Assembly (NCBI RefSeq): GCF_040717535.1 | Contig: NZ_JBFEFI010000005.1 | Span: forward strand, 62,001-126,000 | From: Thalassoglobus sp. JC818 | GTDB taxonomy: Bacteria; Planctomycetota; Planctomycetia; Planctomycetales; Planctomycetaceae | Direction of reading: 5' to 3' | Length of the DNA: 64,000 bases | In this document: positions 27,288 to 36,630 of the stretch, piece by piece | How positions within the stretch are numbered: position 1 is the first letter of the stretch | How the letters are laid out: every line of letters begins with the position of its first letter | The notes under the pieces: model-generated | Seen by the model: only the letters and a program-made list of their open reading frames with translations | Databases searched by the model: none | Told to the model about the DNA's origin: nothing | Program-made: the position numbers and the translations under genes

Positions 27288-28883
27288 CTAAGCGGAGCCT
27301 TCACGGAGCAGAACTGTGCGGATTGTGCGGAGGATGATGTACATGTCGAGCCACAAAGACCAGTGTCGGATGTAGTACATGTCCCAGTAGATTCGCTTCT
27401 CATAGACACCAGCGTTACGACAACTGACCTGCCACATTCCCGTGATCCCCGGTCTCACAGTCTTGTACGCACTGAACTCATGAGGATAGTCGACGATGTA
27501 GCTTTGATCGTAAGTTGGCGAATTGACGATCGGCCGTGGGCCAACAATCGACATTTCCCCAACGAACACATTCCAGAGTTGTGGGAATTCGTCAAAGCTG
27601 GTGGTTCGAATGAACTTCCCGATCCAGGTCACTCGAGGGTCATTCTTCAACTTGTGTGTCTGTTCCCACTCTTCGCGTGCAGCGTCATTGTTTTGCAGAT
27701 ACTCATCGAGGACCTTGTCCGCATTGGGAACCATCGACCGGAACTTCCAGGCTGTGAAAGTCTCTCCGCCCAGCCCGACACGTTTCTGACCGTAAAGAAT
27801 TGGGCCTTTCGATGACAACTTAATTGCGATCGAAATGAATGCGAGCAACGGGGACAGAACAAGTCCGCCGCAAATGGTCATAGCGATGTCGATGAATCGC
27901 TTTGCTGCCACCTTCAGAGATTTTGGCACAACTCCACCGACCCAAAGTCCGCATGTTGGACCAACAGTATAAATCTGATCCCAAGGTCCCATGTCGAAGC
28001 TGGATGATGCCAGGTGAACACGGTTGGGAATCGCAAGAAGTCCTGGCTCGAGTTCTTCCTGTTCAATCGGGACCTCGTGCGAGATGAGAACCCAGGTCGC
28101 CTTCTGTTTATTCGCGACATCAAAACAGGAGCGAACGTCTGAGTAAGGAATGTCTGGAGCACAGTTGTTCTGCTCGTGGCTCCAGTAGTCTTCTGGTGAA
28201 AGCAGCACACCGACAGGTCGGAACCCGCGGTCAGGCATTTGCTTCAAACGGCGGTATAAGTCCGTGGCGATTTGAGGAGTTCCATAGATCAAAACCGGTG
28301 CTCCCCAGAAAGGAACAGCAGCCATGAATGTCCGAACGACAAATCGTGCGGAAGGGAACACCACAATAGACAGCAGATAAGCGATGGCTGATGCTGTCAG
28401 GAAGAAGGTCCAACTCTTCAAAAGCATCGTCATGCCGACAGCAACGAAGATGAGCAACGCCATGCCTGAGCATCGCAGAATGTTTCGGAACTCAACGACT
28501 GGGTTCATGCCGAACCCGGGATACATGCCCGCGAGTCGAGCGAGCGGAAACATCAGAACCGCAGAGATGAATGCCGTCTGACTTTGAATCGTGGTCGTCG
28601 GCAATCCCAGGAGTCGTTCGGCGATCCCCGTAGCGGTCAGCAGTACGAACCACATGACCACTGTATCTGTCACAACCAGTGGGAGCGATGTGACCAGTGA
28701 TTGCACGAGGCTCGCCAGCGAGAGCTTCGCGTGGTTTCCAAATTTGTGTGCCCCGGAGTGAACCTGGCAATAACGAGCAAGGGTATGGGCGCTTTGCTGT
28801 TCGAGAGCTTCTAACCGAGCAAATCGCTTTTGAGCTGACACAGGTCTACCGATCGTTGGGCTGGAAGAATTAGGTGTATTCAT
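27288..28883 (-). CDS. Undecaprenyl-phosphate sugar phosphotransferase (WbaP-like priming transferase)
   Basis: 531 aa from ATG 28883; TTG 28913 is an alternative. The N-terminal half has several membrane helices (within residues 75-190), followed by a CoA-binding-like Rossmann segment (PVLIYGTPQIATDLYRRLKQ). The C-terminal bacterial sugar transferase domain is complete: KRFIDIAMTICGGLVLSPLL, YGQKRVGLGGETFTAWKFRSM, TSFDEFPQLWNVFVGEMSIVGPRP and PGITGMWQVSCR. This architecture is the polyprenyl-phosphate glycosylphosphotransferase of the WbaP/WcaJ type. It starts repeat-unit synthesis on undecaprenyl phosphate in the inner membrane. It is the first gene of the operon. Confidence 0.93.
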   Translation of the reverse strand: MNTPNSSSPTIGRPVSAQKRFARLEALEQQSAHTLARYCQVHSGAHKFGNHAKLSLASLVQSLVTSLPLVVTDTVVMWFVLLTATGIAERLLGLPTTTIQSQTAFISAVLMFPLARLAGMYPGFGMNPVVEFRNILRCSGMALLIFVAVGMTMLLKSWTFFLTASAIAYLLSIVVFPSARFVVRTFMAAVPFWGAPVLIYGTPQIATDLYRRLKQMPDRGFRPVGVLLSPEDYWSHEQNNCAPDIPYSDVRSCFDVANKQKATWVLISHEVPIEQEELEPGLLAIPNRVHLASSSFDMGPWDQIYTVGPTCGLWVGGVVPKSLKVAAKRFIDIAMTICGGLVLSPLLAFISIAIKLSSKGPILYGQKRVGLGGETFTAWKFRSMVPNADKVLDEYLQNNDAAREEWEQTHKLKNDPRVTWIGKFIRTTSFDEFPQLWNVFVGEMSIVGPRPIVNSPTYDQSYIVDYPHEFSAYKTVRPGITGMWQVSCRNAGVYEKRIYWDMYYIRHWSLWLDMYIILRTIRTVLLREGSA

Positions 28884-29462
28884 CTGACTCGAATTGTTAT
28901 CGGTACTGCCCAATTGTCGGTTCCGAGTTGGGCGGGGATGGAACGTTCCTGAAATTTGTCACGTTGCGCTGGTGTTCGTCAGTCAGTTGATTCGTAGTAG
29001 TCAGGTTATTGCGGTTGGGAGGATCCAAACCTGGGACGTTGCAGAAGCGTCTTGCTAATTAAGAAACACAGATCAGGCGGGAAAGCGTAGAAATACCAAA
29101 GGTATCGCTTGTGTGGATTCTGTGTGTGGATATCTGTTGAAACGTCTACAAAGTTGCCCGCTCTGATAGATCGATCGACCATCCTCTTTGAGTGTTGAAT
29201 TCATCTCGCTCTTCTTCACTATGCAATTGGCGTTGAAGTTGTGTCAAGAACTCACTGCAGAAATCACAGAGTAGTTTTCTTTGGGAAAAGTGAATCAATC
29301 GTGGATTAAGAATCTCGTGAATGTTTTCAGAAACGTTGAGTGTCTGGTTTCTGAGAGTTTTAGCGTGCGTAGTGATCATGCCGGATTGTGGCATCTGCTC
29401 AACAGCATGCTTTTTCCATACCATCGATGCATTTTGATCCCTGACATGCTGCAACTTCGTCC
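28884..29462. other. Intergenic region between divergent EPS operon and imu cassette
   Basis: About 580 bp. It must contain the polysaccharide operon promoter, but I cannot pick a convincing -35/-10 pair on the minus strand. A small inverted repeat ATACCaaaGGTAT lies near 29091-29103. No gene was recognised. The imu promoter begins at its right end. Confidence 0.5.
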
Positions 29463-29490
29463 TTGACAACAAACTGAACAAAAGTACACT
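29463..29490 (+). promoter_or_regulatory. Sigma-70-type promoter of the imuA-imuB-dnaE2 cassette
   Basis: A perfect -35 hexamer TTGACA (29463-29468) is followed after 16 bp by TACACT (29485-29490), a good -10. It ends 41 bp before the chosen imuA start. A LexA-like dyad overlaps the spacer and the first bases of the -10, which would allow repression by steric block. Confidence 0.7.
29476..29487. promoter_or_regulatory. Possible LexA (SOS) operator
   Basis: GAAC-AAAA-GTAC differs by one base from the GAAC-N4-GTTC dyad bound by LexA of the Gram-positive type. It sits inside the promoter of an SOS-type mutagenesis cassette, exactly where a repressor would act. The LexA motif of this organism is not known to me, so this is inference. 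Confidence 0.5.
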
Positions 29491-29531
29491 CAACCTGTCT
29501 CAAACTCACGCCATGACAGGTGAGAAGTTCA

Positions 29532-30227
29532 GTGAACAATACACTGCAGCAACTGCGCCAAAAGCTCGTTTCTCTGCAGAGAAATCCATCTGTCTTGCCA
29601 CGTTCTGCTGCACACTCCTTATTGGCAGACCATCAGTTTTGCAAGGAACTTCCTCCCGGAACGGTCGTGGAATGGATTTCCGAAAACGGATCAGGAACTG
29701 GAAGCCTTGTATTTCAACTCATCCGTCCCTTGTTGCATCAACGCAACATGGAATTGGTCATCGTTGACCCTCGACAGGAATTTAACCCGACCGGTTTGTT
29801 CGGAAATGGTGGAACATTCGATCGGATGCTCATTCTTCGCCCGCATCGGAAGGATGTTTTCTGGACGTATGAGCAAGTTTTACGATCGACCGCGGGAGTT
29901 CTTGCAATTGGACCATTGGAAAGAGTTCTCCCCTCAACATACCGACGCTTCAAGCTGGCAGCTGAGCACGGCCGGGGAATAGCCATGTTTCTGCGGCCTT
30001 CCAAATACCGCCATGAACCTTCCTGGGCGGATTACCGCATCCATATCACACCCCAGCCTGGACCGAGACAGGCTTCACTAACACGAGTGCTCCAGATGGA
30101 ACTCCTCCACGTCCGTGGAGGGCGCACTTCACATCAACCTTCTCAGGTCATTATCCATGACGATGCGAGCGTTGTGCGTGTGGATTCCCAACTGGCCCAT
30201 CCAGCGAGCATGGATCGATCAGCCTGA
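29532..30227 (+). CDS. imuA: ImuA, SulA/RecA-like accessory protein of the SOS mutasome
   Basis: 231 aa from GTG 29532, chosen because AGGTGA lies 8 bp upstream; GTG 29520 is an alternative. The core is RecA-like: PGTVVEWISENGSGTGSLVFQL resembles a degenerate Walker A region, and MELVIVDPRQEF and TAGVLAIGPLERV follow. RRFKLAAEHGRGIAMFLRP then matches the ImuA pattern 'RRLqLAaE.G.glglllRp'. It works with ImuB and DnaE2 in error-prone lesion bypass, probably linking to RecA. The 3' end overlaps imuB by 65 bp, so translation is coupled. Confidence 0.85.
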   Translation: MNNTLQQLRQKLVSLQRNPSVLPRSAAHSLLADHQFCKELPPGTVVEWISENGSGTGSLVFQLIRPLLHQRNMELVIVDPRQEFNPTGLFGNGGTFDRMLILRPHRKDVFWTYEQVLRSTAGVLAIGPLERVLPSTYRRFKLAAEHGRGIAMFLRPSKYRHEPSWADYRIHITPQPGPRQASLTRVLQMELLHVRGGRTSHQPSQVIIHDDASVVRVDSQLAHPASMDRSA

Positions 30228-31767
30228 ACGCAAAAAGAACATTCTCGTTCTTCAGGCCGTCGGCCCCAAGGACCAGAAAGTCGTGGCAGCCTGCTGTCCG
30301 CAAGCCAGAGCCTGCGGCGTTTTGCCACGCCTGCCAGTGGCGGATGCTGAAGTCTTGCTTGAAGAGAGTTTCTCGGAAACCAACCCGTTTCCAAAACCGA
30401 AACCAACTCCTTCCAACGAGCAGAATCTGCGGACTGCTCAAAATCGCCTCGTTCATTTTGAAACATACCAGCCAGAGGCAGACCGTCAGGCGTTACTCAA
30501 ACTCGCTTGGGAGTGTGAGCGTTTTTCTCCGTGTGTCGGATTAGAAGCATCCGACGAACCCGACTGCTTATTGATGGATGTCTCTGGCTGCGCTCCTCTC
30601 TTCGGAGGAGAAGAACATCTCATCGAAGCTGTCTTATCGGAAATGCGTGATCGTGAACTCGATGCACGTCTGGCCATCGCCCCCACCGTCGGCGCTGCCT
30701 GGGCATTCGCTCATCAGCGAACTGCAGAATCGCCCACAACCATCATTTCCGAAGCACAGTTGCCCTCATTATTACGTCCGCTTTCAATTCGCTTGCTGCG
30801 ACTCTCTTCGCGAACGGTTCATTCTCTCGAAGAACTCGGCCTGCGAACCGTCCGCCAATTACTCCAGCTGCCGCGTCGAACTTTACCGTCGCGATTCCCC
30901 GCTGAACTGCTGACGAGACTCGATCAGTTGCAAGGCAGCATGCCCGAAGAAATCGCTGCCGAACGTCGACCGGAATGCGACGAACAAATCTGGGAAAGCG
31001 AAGAGACCATCAACGACAGGGCAACTCTTGAGTTCGTCCTGAAGCCCCAACTCGACCGCCTCGTGCAGAAACTCCTCCCTGCCGAGTTGGGAGTCCGCCT
31101 TCTCTCATGTGAACTGACCGCGATCGGCCAGCAAAGTCTCTCCACGCAAATTGAACTGCTCCGCCCAACTCAGTCAGCATCGCACTTGCTGGAACTGATC
31201 ACACTTCGCTGGGAACACCAGCAACTGCCCGAACAGATTTTTCGGATCACACTCCGCGCCAAGCAAACCAGCCCTCTGAGTAAACGTCAGGCGAAACTTT
31301 TTGACGACGCAACTCACCAGACCGATTCGTCTGCGTTAGAGCATCTAATTGAACGACTTCACAGCCGACTCGGTCCGGAAGCAGTCGTCAGAGTTCAGTT
31401 CGCCGCCGAAGAACAACCCGAACTCGCTGTGCGGTTTATCCCGGCGATGGCTTCTTTCCGAAGCCAACCCCTTTCTCCCCCTCCAGTCCTCGGATTTCTT
31501 AAACGTCCGCTCTGGCTCAAGCAGACTCCCGTTGAGATCACCGTCGGGAAACTGACTTCCGATGGATTCCCGCACGATTTTCGGTGTGACCGACAACGGC
31601 ATCAGGTCGCGCATGCCTGGGGACCGGAACGCATTACCACAGGTTGGTGGAGACACGACTACATCAAGCGAGATTATTTCCACATCGAGACCCGAGTCGG
31701 TCTGCACTTCTGGATCTTCCGCGATCTCAACACACAGACCTGGTATCTGCACGCAGCCTTCGATTGA
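30163..31767 (+). CDS. imuB: ImuB, catalytically inactive Y-family polymerase-like protein
   Basis: 534 aa. It starts MRALCVWIPNWPIQR, the classic ImuB opening; an ATG two codons earlier is equally possible. A Y-family-like palm/finger region runs through CLLMDVSGCAPLFGGEE and helix-hairpin-helix sequence (LEELGLRTVRQLLQLPRRTLPSRF), but the acidic residues needed for polymerisation are not in place. This is as in known ImuB proteins. RQAKLF near residue 376 fits a beta-clamp-binding motif. It acts as the hub that joins ImuA, DnaE2 and the clamp. The C-terminus (GPERITTGWWRHDYIKRDYF) is also typical of the family. Confidence 0.92.
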   Translation: MRALCVWIPNWPIQRAWIDQPERKKNILVLQAVGPKDQKVVAACCPQARACGVLPRLPVADAEVLLEESFSETNPFPKPKPTPSNEQNLRTAQNRLVHFETYQPEADRQALLKLAWECERFSPCVGLEASDEPDCLLMDVSGCAPLFGGEEHLIEAVLSEMRDRELDARLAIAPTVGAAWAFAHQRTAESPTTIISEAQLPSLLRPLSIRLLRLSSRTVHSLEELGLRTVRQLLQLPRRTLPSRFPAELLTRLDQLQGSMPEEIAAERRPECDEQIWESEETINDRATLEFVLKPQLDRLVQKLLPAELGVRLLSCELTAIGQQSLSTQIELLRPTQSASHLLELITLRWEHQQLPEQIFRITLRAKQTSPLSKRQAKLFDDATHQTDSSALEHLIERLHSRLGPEAVVRVQFAAEEQPELAVRFIPAMASFRSQPLSPPPVLGFLKRPLWLKQTPVEITVGKLTSDGFPHDFRCDRQRHQVAHAWGPERITTGWWRHDYIKRDYFHIETRVGLHFWIFRDLNTQTWYLHAAFD

Positions 31768-31816
31768 TCGTTGCCCGAGAAGAAGAGTTTTTCCCGCACG
31801 AGAAAGAAATCGAACC

Positions 31817-34800
31817 ATGCCTGATCAGCCCGACCCAAAACCACAGCGTCCTACTCTCTCTCCTCAGCCCAGAAACAGAGAGGAACCACCGTATGTCGAA
31901 TTACATTGCAAAACCAATTTCTCTTTCCTCGAAGGAGCATCACATCCCGACGAACTTGTTCAGCAGGCTGCCGTACTGGGTTATCACGCATTAGCCATTA
32001 CCGACAAGAACAGCCTCGCGGGAGTGGTCCGCGCTCATGTCGCTGCCCGAAGTGCCGAATTGAAGCTACTCATCGGTGCGGAAATCACGCTGACAGACGC
32101 CCCGCCTGCGGTCCTTCTGGCGACAGACCGGGACTCTTATGGACGCTTGTGCCGTCTGCTCACAATTGGAAAACGTCGAGCTCCCAAAGGCGAGTGCCAA
32201 CTGACATTCGAAGACCTGACGAAACACTCACAGGGATTACTTGCGTGTGTCTTGCTGAGGCCAGGACTCGACTTTTCTCCCGCCTTGCTTCTGAAGTATC
32301 GAAAGGTTTTTGGCGATCGCTGTTACGGATTGCTCGAAAGACATTTCGACGCAGACGATTCACACACTCTCGAACAAATGCTGCAGCGAGCGGACACTTG
32401 TGACATCCCCGTCGCTGCCGCGAACAATGTTCATTATCACATTCCCCGTCGACGTCTCCTCCACGATACCCTCACAGCAATCCGTCATCGCTGTCGGATC
32501 TCGGAACTCGGCACACGTCGATTCTCCAACGGAGAGCGCTATCTGAAATCTCCCTCTCAAATGCGGGACCTGTTTTCGGATCTCCCCGATGCTGTCTTCC
32601 GAACAAAAGAAATCGCCGACCGCTGCCAGTTTTCACTCGATGAATTGCGCTACGAATACCCCGAGGAATTGTGTCCATCGGGAATCACTCGGATTCAATA
32701 CTTACGCAACGTCACCGAAGTTGGAGCTCGAGAACGTTATCCTCAGGGAGTTCCCGAGAAGGTTCGAAAGATCCTTGAGCACGAATTCGAATTGATCGAA
32801 AAGCTTCAGTACGAGTCCTACTTTCTAACGGTCTGGGATCTCGTCAACTTCGCCCGCAGCCAGAACATTCTCTGCCAGGGACGCGGGTCCGCTGCGAATT
32901 CAGCAGTCTGCTATTGCCTGGGAGTCACGTCGGTGAATCCCGATCAGATTGATGTCCTCTTCGAACGGTTCATCTCCGAAGAACGCAACGAAGCACCGGA
33001 TATCGATGTTGATTTCGAACACGATCGTCGCGAGATCGTCCTGCAATATCTGTATAAGAAGTATGGTCGAGACCGCGCAGGGTTAACCGCGACGGTCATC
33101 ACCTATCGCCCCAAGTCAGCAGTCCGCGACGTGGGCAAGGCCCTCGGCTTCTCACTCGATCGGTTAAACACCTTCGCCAAATCGGCGGACCACATTCACG
33201 ATCCGGAACTTCTTTCACAGCGTCTGGAGGAAGCAGGACTCAATTCCCAGACGCGACTTTCGCGGCAGTTTTTGTTTCTCGTTCAGGAGATCCTCGGATT
33301 CCCGCGACACCTCTCGCAACATGTTGGGGGAATGATCATCACTCAGCGCCCTCTCTGTGAGATGGCTCCGATCGAAAATGCCTCCATGCCCGGCAGGACG
33401 GTTATCTGCTGGGACAAAGACGATCTCGACATGCTGGGCATCCTGAAGATCGACTGTCTGGCACTGGGAATGCTTTCTGCCCTACACCGCAGCTTCGACC
33501 TGCTCAAAAAGCATTACGATCAACCTCTCACACTCGCTGCCATCCCTCCGGATGATCCGGCCGTCTATGCGATGATTCGAAAGGCCGACACAATTGGTGT
33601 CTTTCAAATTGAATCTCGAGCACAGATGTCGTCCCTCCCCTTGCTTCGTCCAGAGAAGTGGTACGACCTGGTCATTCAAGTCGCCATCATTCGTCCGGGA
33701 CCGATTCAAGGCGACATGGTTCATCCTTACCGGCGTCGCAAAAACGGAGAAGAAGAGGTCAGCTACCCCGACGAACGGATCAAAGGCGTGTTGCACAAGA
33801 CTCTCGGAGTTCCCCTGTTTCAGGAACAAGCGATGCGGCTCGCGATCGTTGCAGCCGGATTCACGCCGGGAGAAGCGGACCAATTGCGACGGGCCATGGC
33901 TGCCTGGCGACGCACCGGAAACATCGATCAGTTTCGAATCAAACTCATCAATGGCCTGATCGCCAACGGCTACGATCAGGAATTCGGAGAGCGACTGTTC
34001 CATATGATTCGTGGGTTTGGGCAATATGGATTTCCCGAAAGTCACGCCGCATCATTCGCACGCCTGGCGTATGCCTCCGCCTGGTTGAAATATTATTACC
34101 CGGAGGTCTTCACAGCTTCTCTACTCAACAGTCAACCGATGGGATTTTACGGACCCTCTCAACTGGTTCGCGATGCTCGTCAACACGGTGTTGAAGTGCG
34201 TGGCGTTGATGTGAATGAGAGCGAATGGAATTGCACGCTTGAGTTCTGCCCGAGCGTCAAGAAACGCCCCTACGCGCTGCGATTGGGATTTCGACTGATC
34301 AAAGGATTTGCCGAAGCCCACGCACAAAAGATTCTCTCCCAACGCAGCGAGTGCCCATTCTCCACCTTCAACGAATTTGCGCTGAGAACGCGGCTTTCAA
34401 AACCGGTTCTGGAACGACTGAGCAAAGCAGACGCTTTCCGATCTCTCGGACTGAATCGGAGAGATTCTCAATGGCAATCCATCATCGAACGTCCCGAGCA
34501 ACCATTGCTGGATCAGATTCTCGACCACGAGCCGGAAGTTGCTTTGCCGCAAATGACTCCCTACGAAGAAGTCACTCATGACTATCGAACGACCGGGTTG
34601 TCGCTGAAAACACATCCAATGAAATTCTTGAGGCCGACTCTCGATCGCGACCGAATCCTCTCGGCAGAACAGCTTCGTGAAGCTTCACAAGATGCCTGGG
34701 TTAAAGTCGCAGGGCTGGTCATTCTCCGCCAGCGTCCGTCGACCTCGAATGGAGTCACTTTCGTAACGCTGGAAGATGAAACCGGATTGGTCAATCTGAT

Positions 34801-34975
34801 CGTTCCGCAATCAATCTGGGAGCGGCATCGACGCATCGCGCGAAACGCCACCGTCCTGCACGCGTCTGGTCCTCTTCAAAAACAGAAAGAGGTCATTCAC
34901 GTGCTGGCTCGCCACCTGAAAGACTTTTCCCACTTACTCCAACAGATTGAAATCTCCTCCCGCGACTTCCACTAA
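31817..34975 (+). CDS. dnaE2: Error-prone DNA polymerase III alpha subunit DnaE2 (ImuC)
   Basis: 1052 aa, within the usual DnaE2 range. ATG 31817 is used because the family opening follows (YVELHCKTNFSFLEGASHPDELVQQA); longer in-frame sequence overlapping imuB is not conserved in character. An N-terminal PHP domain is followed by the PolIII palm, with the catalytic acidic cluster in APDIDVDFEHDRREIVLQ and GRGSAANSAVCYCLGVT. FGQYGFPESHAASFARLAYASAWLKYYYP is a strong DnaE2 signature. A C-terminal OB fold follows (VKVAGLVILRQRPSTSNGVTFVTLEDETG). It performs the lesion bypass step of SOS mutagenesis. It is the last gene of the cassette, 49 bp after imuB. Confidence 0.96.
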   Translation: MPDQPDPKPQRPTLSPQPRNREEPPYVELHCKTNFSFLEGASHPDELVQQAAVLGYHALAITDKNSLAGVVRAHVAARSAELKLLIGAEITLTDAPPAVLLATDRDSYGRLCRLLTIGKRRAPKGECQLTFEDLTKHSQGLLACVLLRPGLDFSPALLLKYRKVFGDRCYGLLERHFDADDSHTLEQMLQRADTCDIPVAAANNVHYHIPRRRLLHDTLTAIRHRCRISELGTRRFSNGERYLKSPSQMRDLFSDLPDAVFRTKEIADRCQFSLDELRYEYPEELCPSGITRIQYLRNVTEVGARERYPQGVPEKVRKILEHEFELIEKLQYESYFLTVWDLVNFARSQNILCQGRGSAANSAVCYCLGVTSVNPDQIDVLFERFISEERNEAPDIDVDFEHDRREIVLQYLYKKYGRDRAGLTATVITYRPKSAVRDVGKALGFSLDRLNTFAKSADHIHDPELLSQRLEEAGLNSQTRLSRQFLFLVQEILGFPRHLSQHVGGMIITQRPLCEMAPIENASMPGRTVICWDKDDLDMLGILKIDCLALGMLSALHRSFDLLKKHYDQPLTLAAIPPDDPAVYAMIRKADTIGVFQIESRAQMSSLPLLRPEKWYDLVIQVAIIRPGPIQGDMVHPYRRRKNGEEEVSYPDERIKGVLHKTLGVPLFQEQAMRLAIVAAGFTPGEADQLRRAMAAWRRTGNIDQFRIKLINGLIANGYDQEFGERLFHMIRGFGQYGFPESHAASFARLAYASAWLKYYYPEVFTASLLNSQPMGFYGPSQLVRDARQHGVEVRGVDVNESEWNCTLEFCPSVKKRPYALRLGFRLIKGFAEAHAQKILSQRSECPFSTFNEFALRTRLSKPVLERLSKADAFRSLGLNRRDSQWQSIIERPEQPLLDQILDHEPEVALPQMTPYEEVTHDYRTTGLSLKTHPMKFLRPTLDRDRILSAEQLREASQDAWVKVAGLVILRQRPSTSNGVTFVTLEDETGLVNLIVPQSIWERHRRIARNATVLHASGPLQKQKEVIHVLARHLKDFSHLLQQIEISSRDFH

Positions 34976-35015
34976 TACAACACTCCGAAGTTGAGGCGTC
35001 ACACAAAAAACGGTT

Positions 35016-35468
35016 TCAATTCGCAATGTGTGCCATTCGGGGATGTTCGATTCTTAAGAAGTCTCGATACCTCATATAAATCGCTCGACGGTGATTATTT
35101 CCATCGAACACAATGTGCTCTCCCAAACCAAGTTCATCGTCGACGATCGTTTCGAGTTCATACTCAGAGCCGAACGGAGGGATCGCTCCCAACTCGCAGT
35201 CTGGGAACAGCAGGCGGAACTCTTCCTCACCCACCAATTGGACGTTCATTGCTCCCATTTCCCGACGAACTAATTCAAGGTCGATCAAACGACTGGCGGG
35301 AATGACAGCCAAGATGCGACTGCCATCCACGTTCAGGACCACAGTCTTCGCGAAATGTCCTTGCGGAACATGGAGAGACTCAGCGGTTTGTTCCGCCGTG
35401 TAAGCCGTATCATGCTCCAGGACATCGAAATCGACTCCACAAGATCTCAATAGCGATTCAACATTCAT
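35016..35468 (-). CDS. YbaK/EbsC family aminoacyl-tRNA deacylase-like protein
   Basis: 150 aa. ATG 35468 is favoured over the adjacent GTG because GGGAGG lies 8 bp upstream. The YbaK/ProX fold is recognised by YTAEQTAESLHVPQGHFAKTVVLNVDG (with the conserved lysine), PASRLIDLELVRRE and ELGAIPPFG, then HIVFDGNNHRRAIYMRYRDFLRI. These proteins hydrolyse mischarged tRNAs in trans. The specificity (Cys-tRNA, Ala-tRNA or another) cannot be told here. It is a single-domain free-standing form, 93 bp downstream of the CBS gene's stop on the same strand. Confidence 0.9.
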   Translation of the reverse strand: MNVESLLRSCGVDFDVLEHDTAYTAEQTAESLHVPQGHFAKTVVLNVDGSRILAVIPASRLIDLELVRREMGAMNVQLVGEEEFRLLFPDCELGAIPPFGSEYELETIVDDELGLGEHIVFDGNNHRRAIYMRYRDFLRIEHPRMAHIAN

Positions 35469-35561
35469 CACAAAGACCTCCCGTCGAAGGAAAAGAATTC
35501 GGGTTGAAGAAAAACTTCAACACCGGGGACAGCCTTAAGAATCCTGTGAAAGATCGCTCGT

Positions 35562-36548
35562 TCAGGAGAGCGCAGTCATTTTCTGCTCAGCTCCTCCCAC
35601 GGCACTCAAATACAGAGTTCCGCTTTCTGTGGACTCAATCGGCTTAATCAACTGCAACGATGTTCGCAGTACATCTCGCCGACTTACCTGCCCAAGCACC
35701 TTTCCGTTTTCAACAATTGGCAAACGTCGATAAGGAGTATTTAAGAAAACTCCCGCGATCGATAACAAATCATAATCTTTCGTAATCGTCTTCGCTGTAG
35801 TATCCATGAATGCCCTGACGCTCGTTGATGGCAACTGCCGGTGAGCTTTCCAGAAGACAATTGAATCCCCAGCAGAACTCTTCTTCTCTCGATTTGCTTC
35901 GACTTGATACCGAACGATCGCGCTCAATATCCGCGAATTCTGCAGAACATCACGTCGACTAATCTGGCCAACAATCTGATTCCCCGAAATCACTGGTAAG
36001 CGGCGATAAGGAGTCCGAATGAAGATCTGAGTCACGTCGAACAGAGATGTCTCTTCGCTGACCAGTCGACCTGGGTCAGGGTTCATGAACGCTCCAACCT
36101 TTCCTCCTGGAACTCCATCATAAGCGCTATTGATCAGCACACTCATACTCGTCTTCTCAGAGAAAACACCGAGAAACTCTCGCGAACCTGTCGCGATCGG
36201 TGCCCCGGAGAATCGATGACTCAGCAGAAGGCTGATCGCATCAAAAACATCCTGATCGGGAGAGAGACATACCAAGCGTGATGTCATGAACTCGCGAGCC
36301 AGCGGAGCCTTCAAACTGTCCGGGCCGATAATCTTGGCGGTCTGATCGAGCACACGCATGCAACTCTTTTCAGAAAACACACCTAGGTAGTTTCCTGCAT
36401 CATCGACGACCGGCATTCCTGAGATGCGATGCTTCAGTAGCAAATTGATCGCCTCCGCAGCATCCGTCTCTGGCCGAACTGTGATCAGTCGTTTTGCCAT
36501 AAACTCTTGAGCAAGTGGAAGCGATGTAGAAGTGAACCCGGTCGACAT
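35562..36548 (-). CDS. Protein of four tandem CBS domains
   Basis: 328 aa, made almost entirely of two Bateman modules. AAGGAG lies 7 bp upstream of ATG 36548. The first pair (residues about 12-145) repeats HRISGMPV..YLGVFSEKSCMRVL and HRFSGAPI..FLGVFSEKTSMSVL. The second pair (about 150-310) repeats RTPYRRLPVISGNQIVGQISRRDVL and NTPYRRLPIVENGKVLGQVSRRDVL. This A-A'-B-B' pattern shows two internal duplications. CBS pairs bind adenine nucleotides and act as energy sensors. No effector domain is attached, so it probably regulates a partner protein; none is obvious next door. Confidence 0.92.
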   Translation of the reverse strand: MSTGFTSTSLPLAQEFMAKRLITVRPETDAAEAINLLLKHRISGMPVVDDAGNYLGVFSEKSCMRVLDQTAKIIGPDSLKAPLAREFMTSRLVCLSPDQDVFDAISLLLSHRFSGAPIATGSREFLGVFSEKTSMSVLINSAYDGVPGGKVGAFMNPDPGRLVSEETSLFDVTQIFIRTPYRRLPVISGNQIVGQISRRDVLQNSRILSAIVRYQVEANREKKSSAGDSIVFWKAHRQLPSTSVRAFMDTTAKTITKDYDLLSIAGVFLNTPYRRLPIVENGKVLGQVSRRDVLRTSLQLIKPIESTESGTLYLSAVGGAEQKMTALS

Positions 36549-36630
36549 AGATCATCTCCTTGAGATTATATTTTCGATCGATCTTGTAATGATTTACGCG
36601 AGCAAACAGTTCGAAAACCATGCATAGAGA

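Noticed and set aside
30163-31767. Active DNA polymerase IV or V (DinB/UmuC)
   Set aside because: The catalytic acidic residues are not in place, and the gene lies between imuA and dnaE2, so ImuB fits better.
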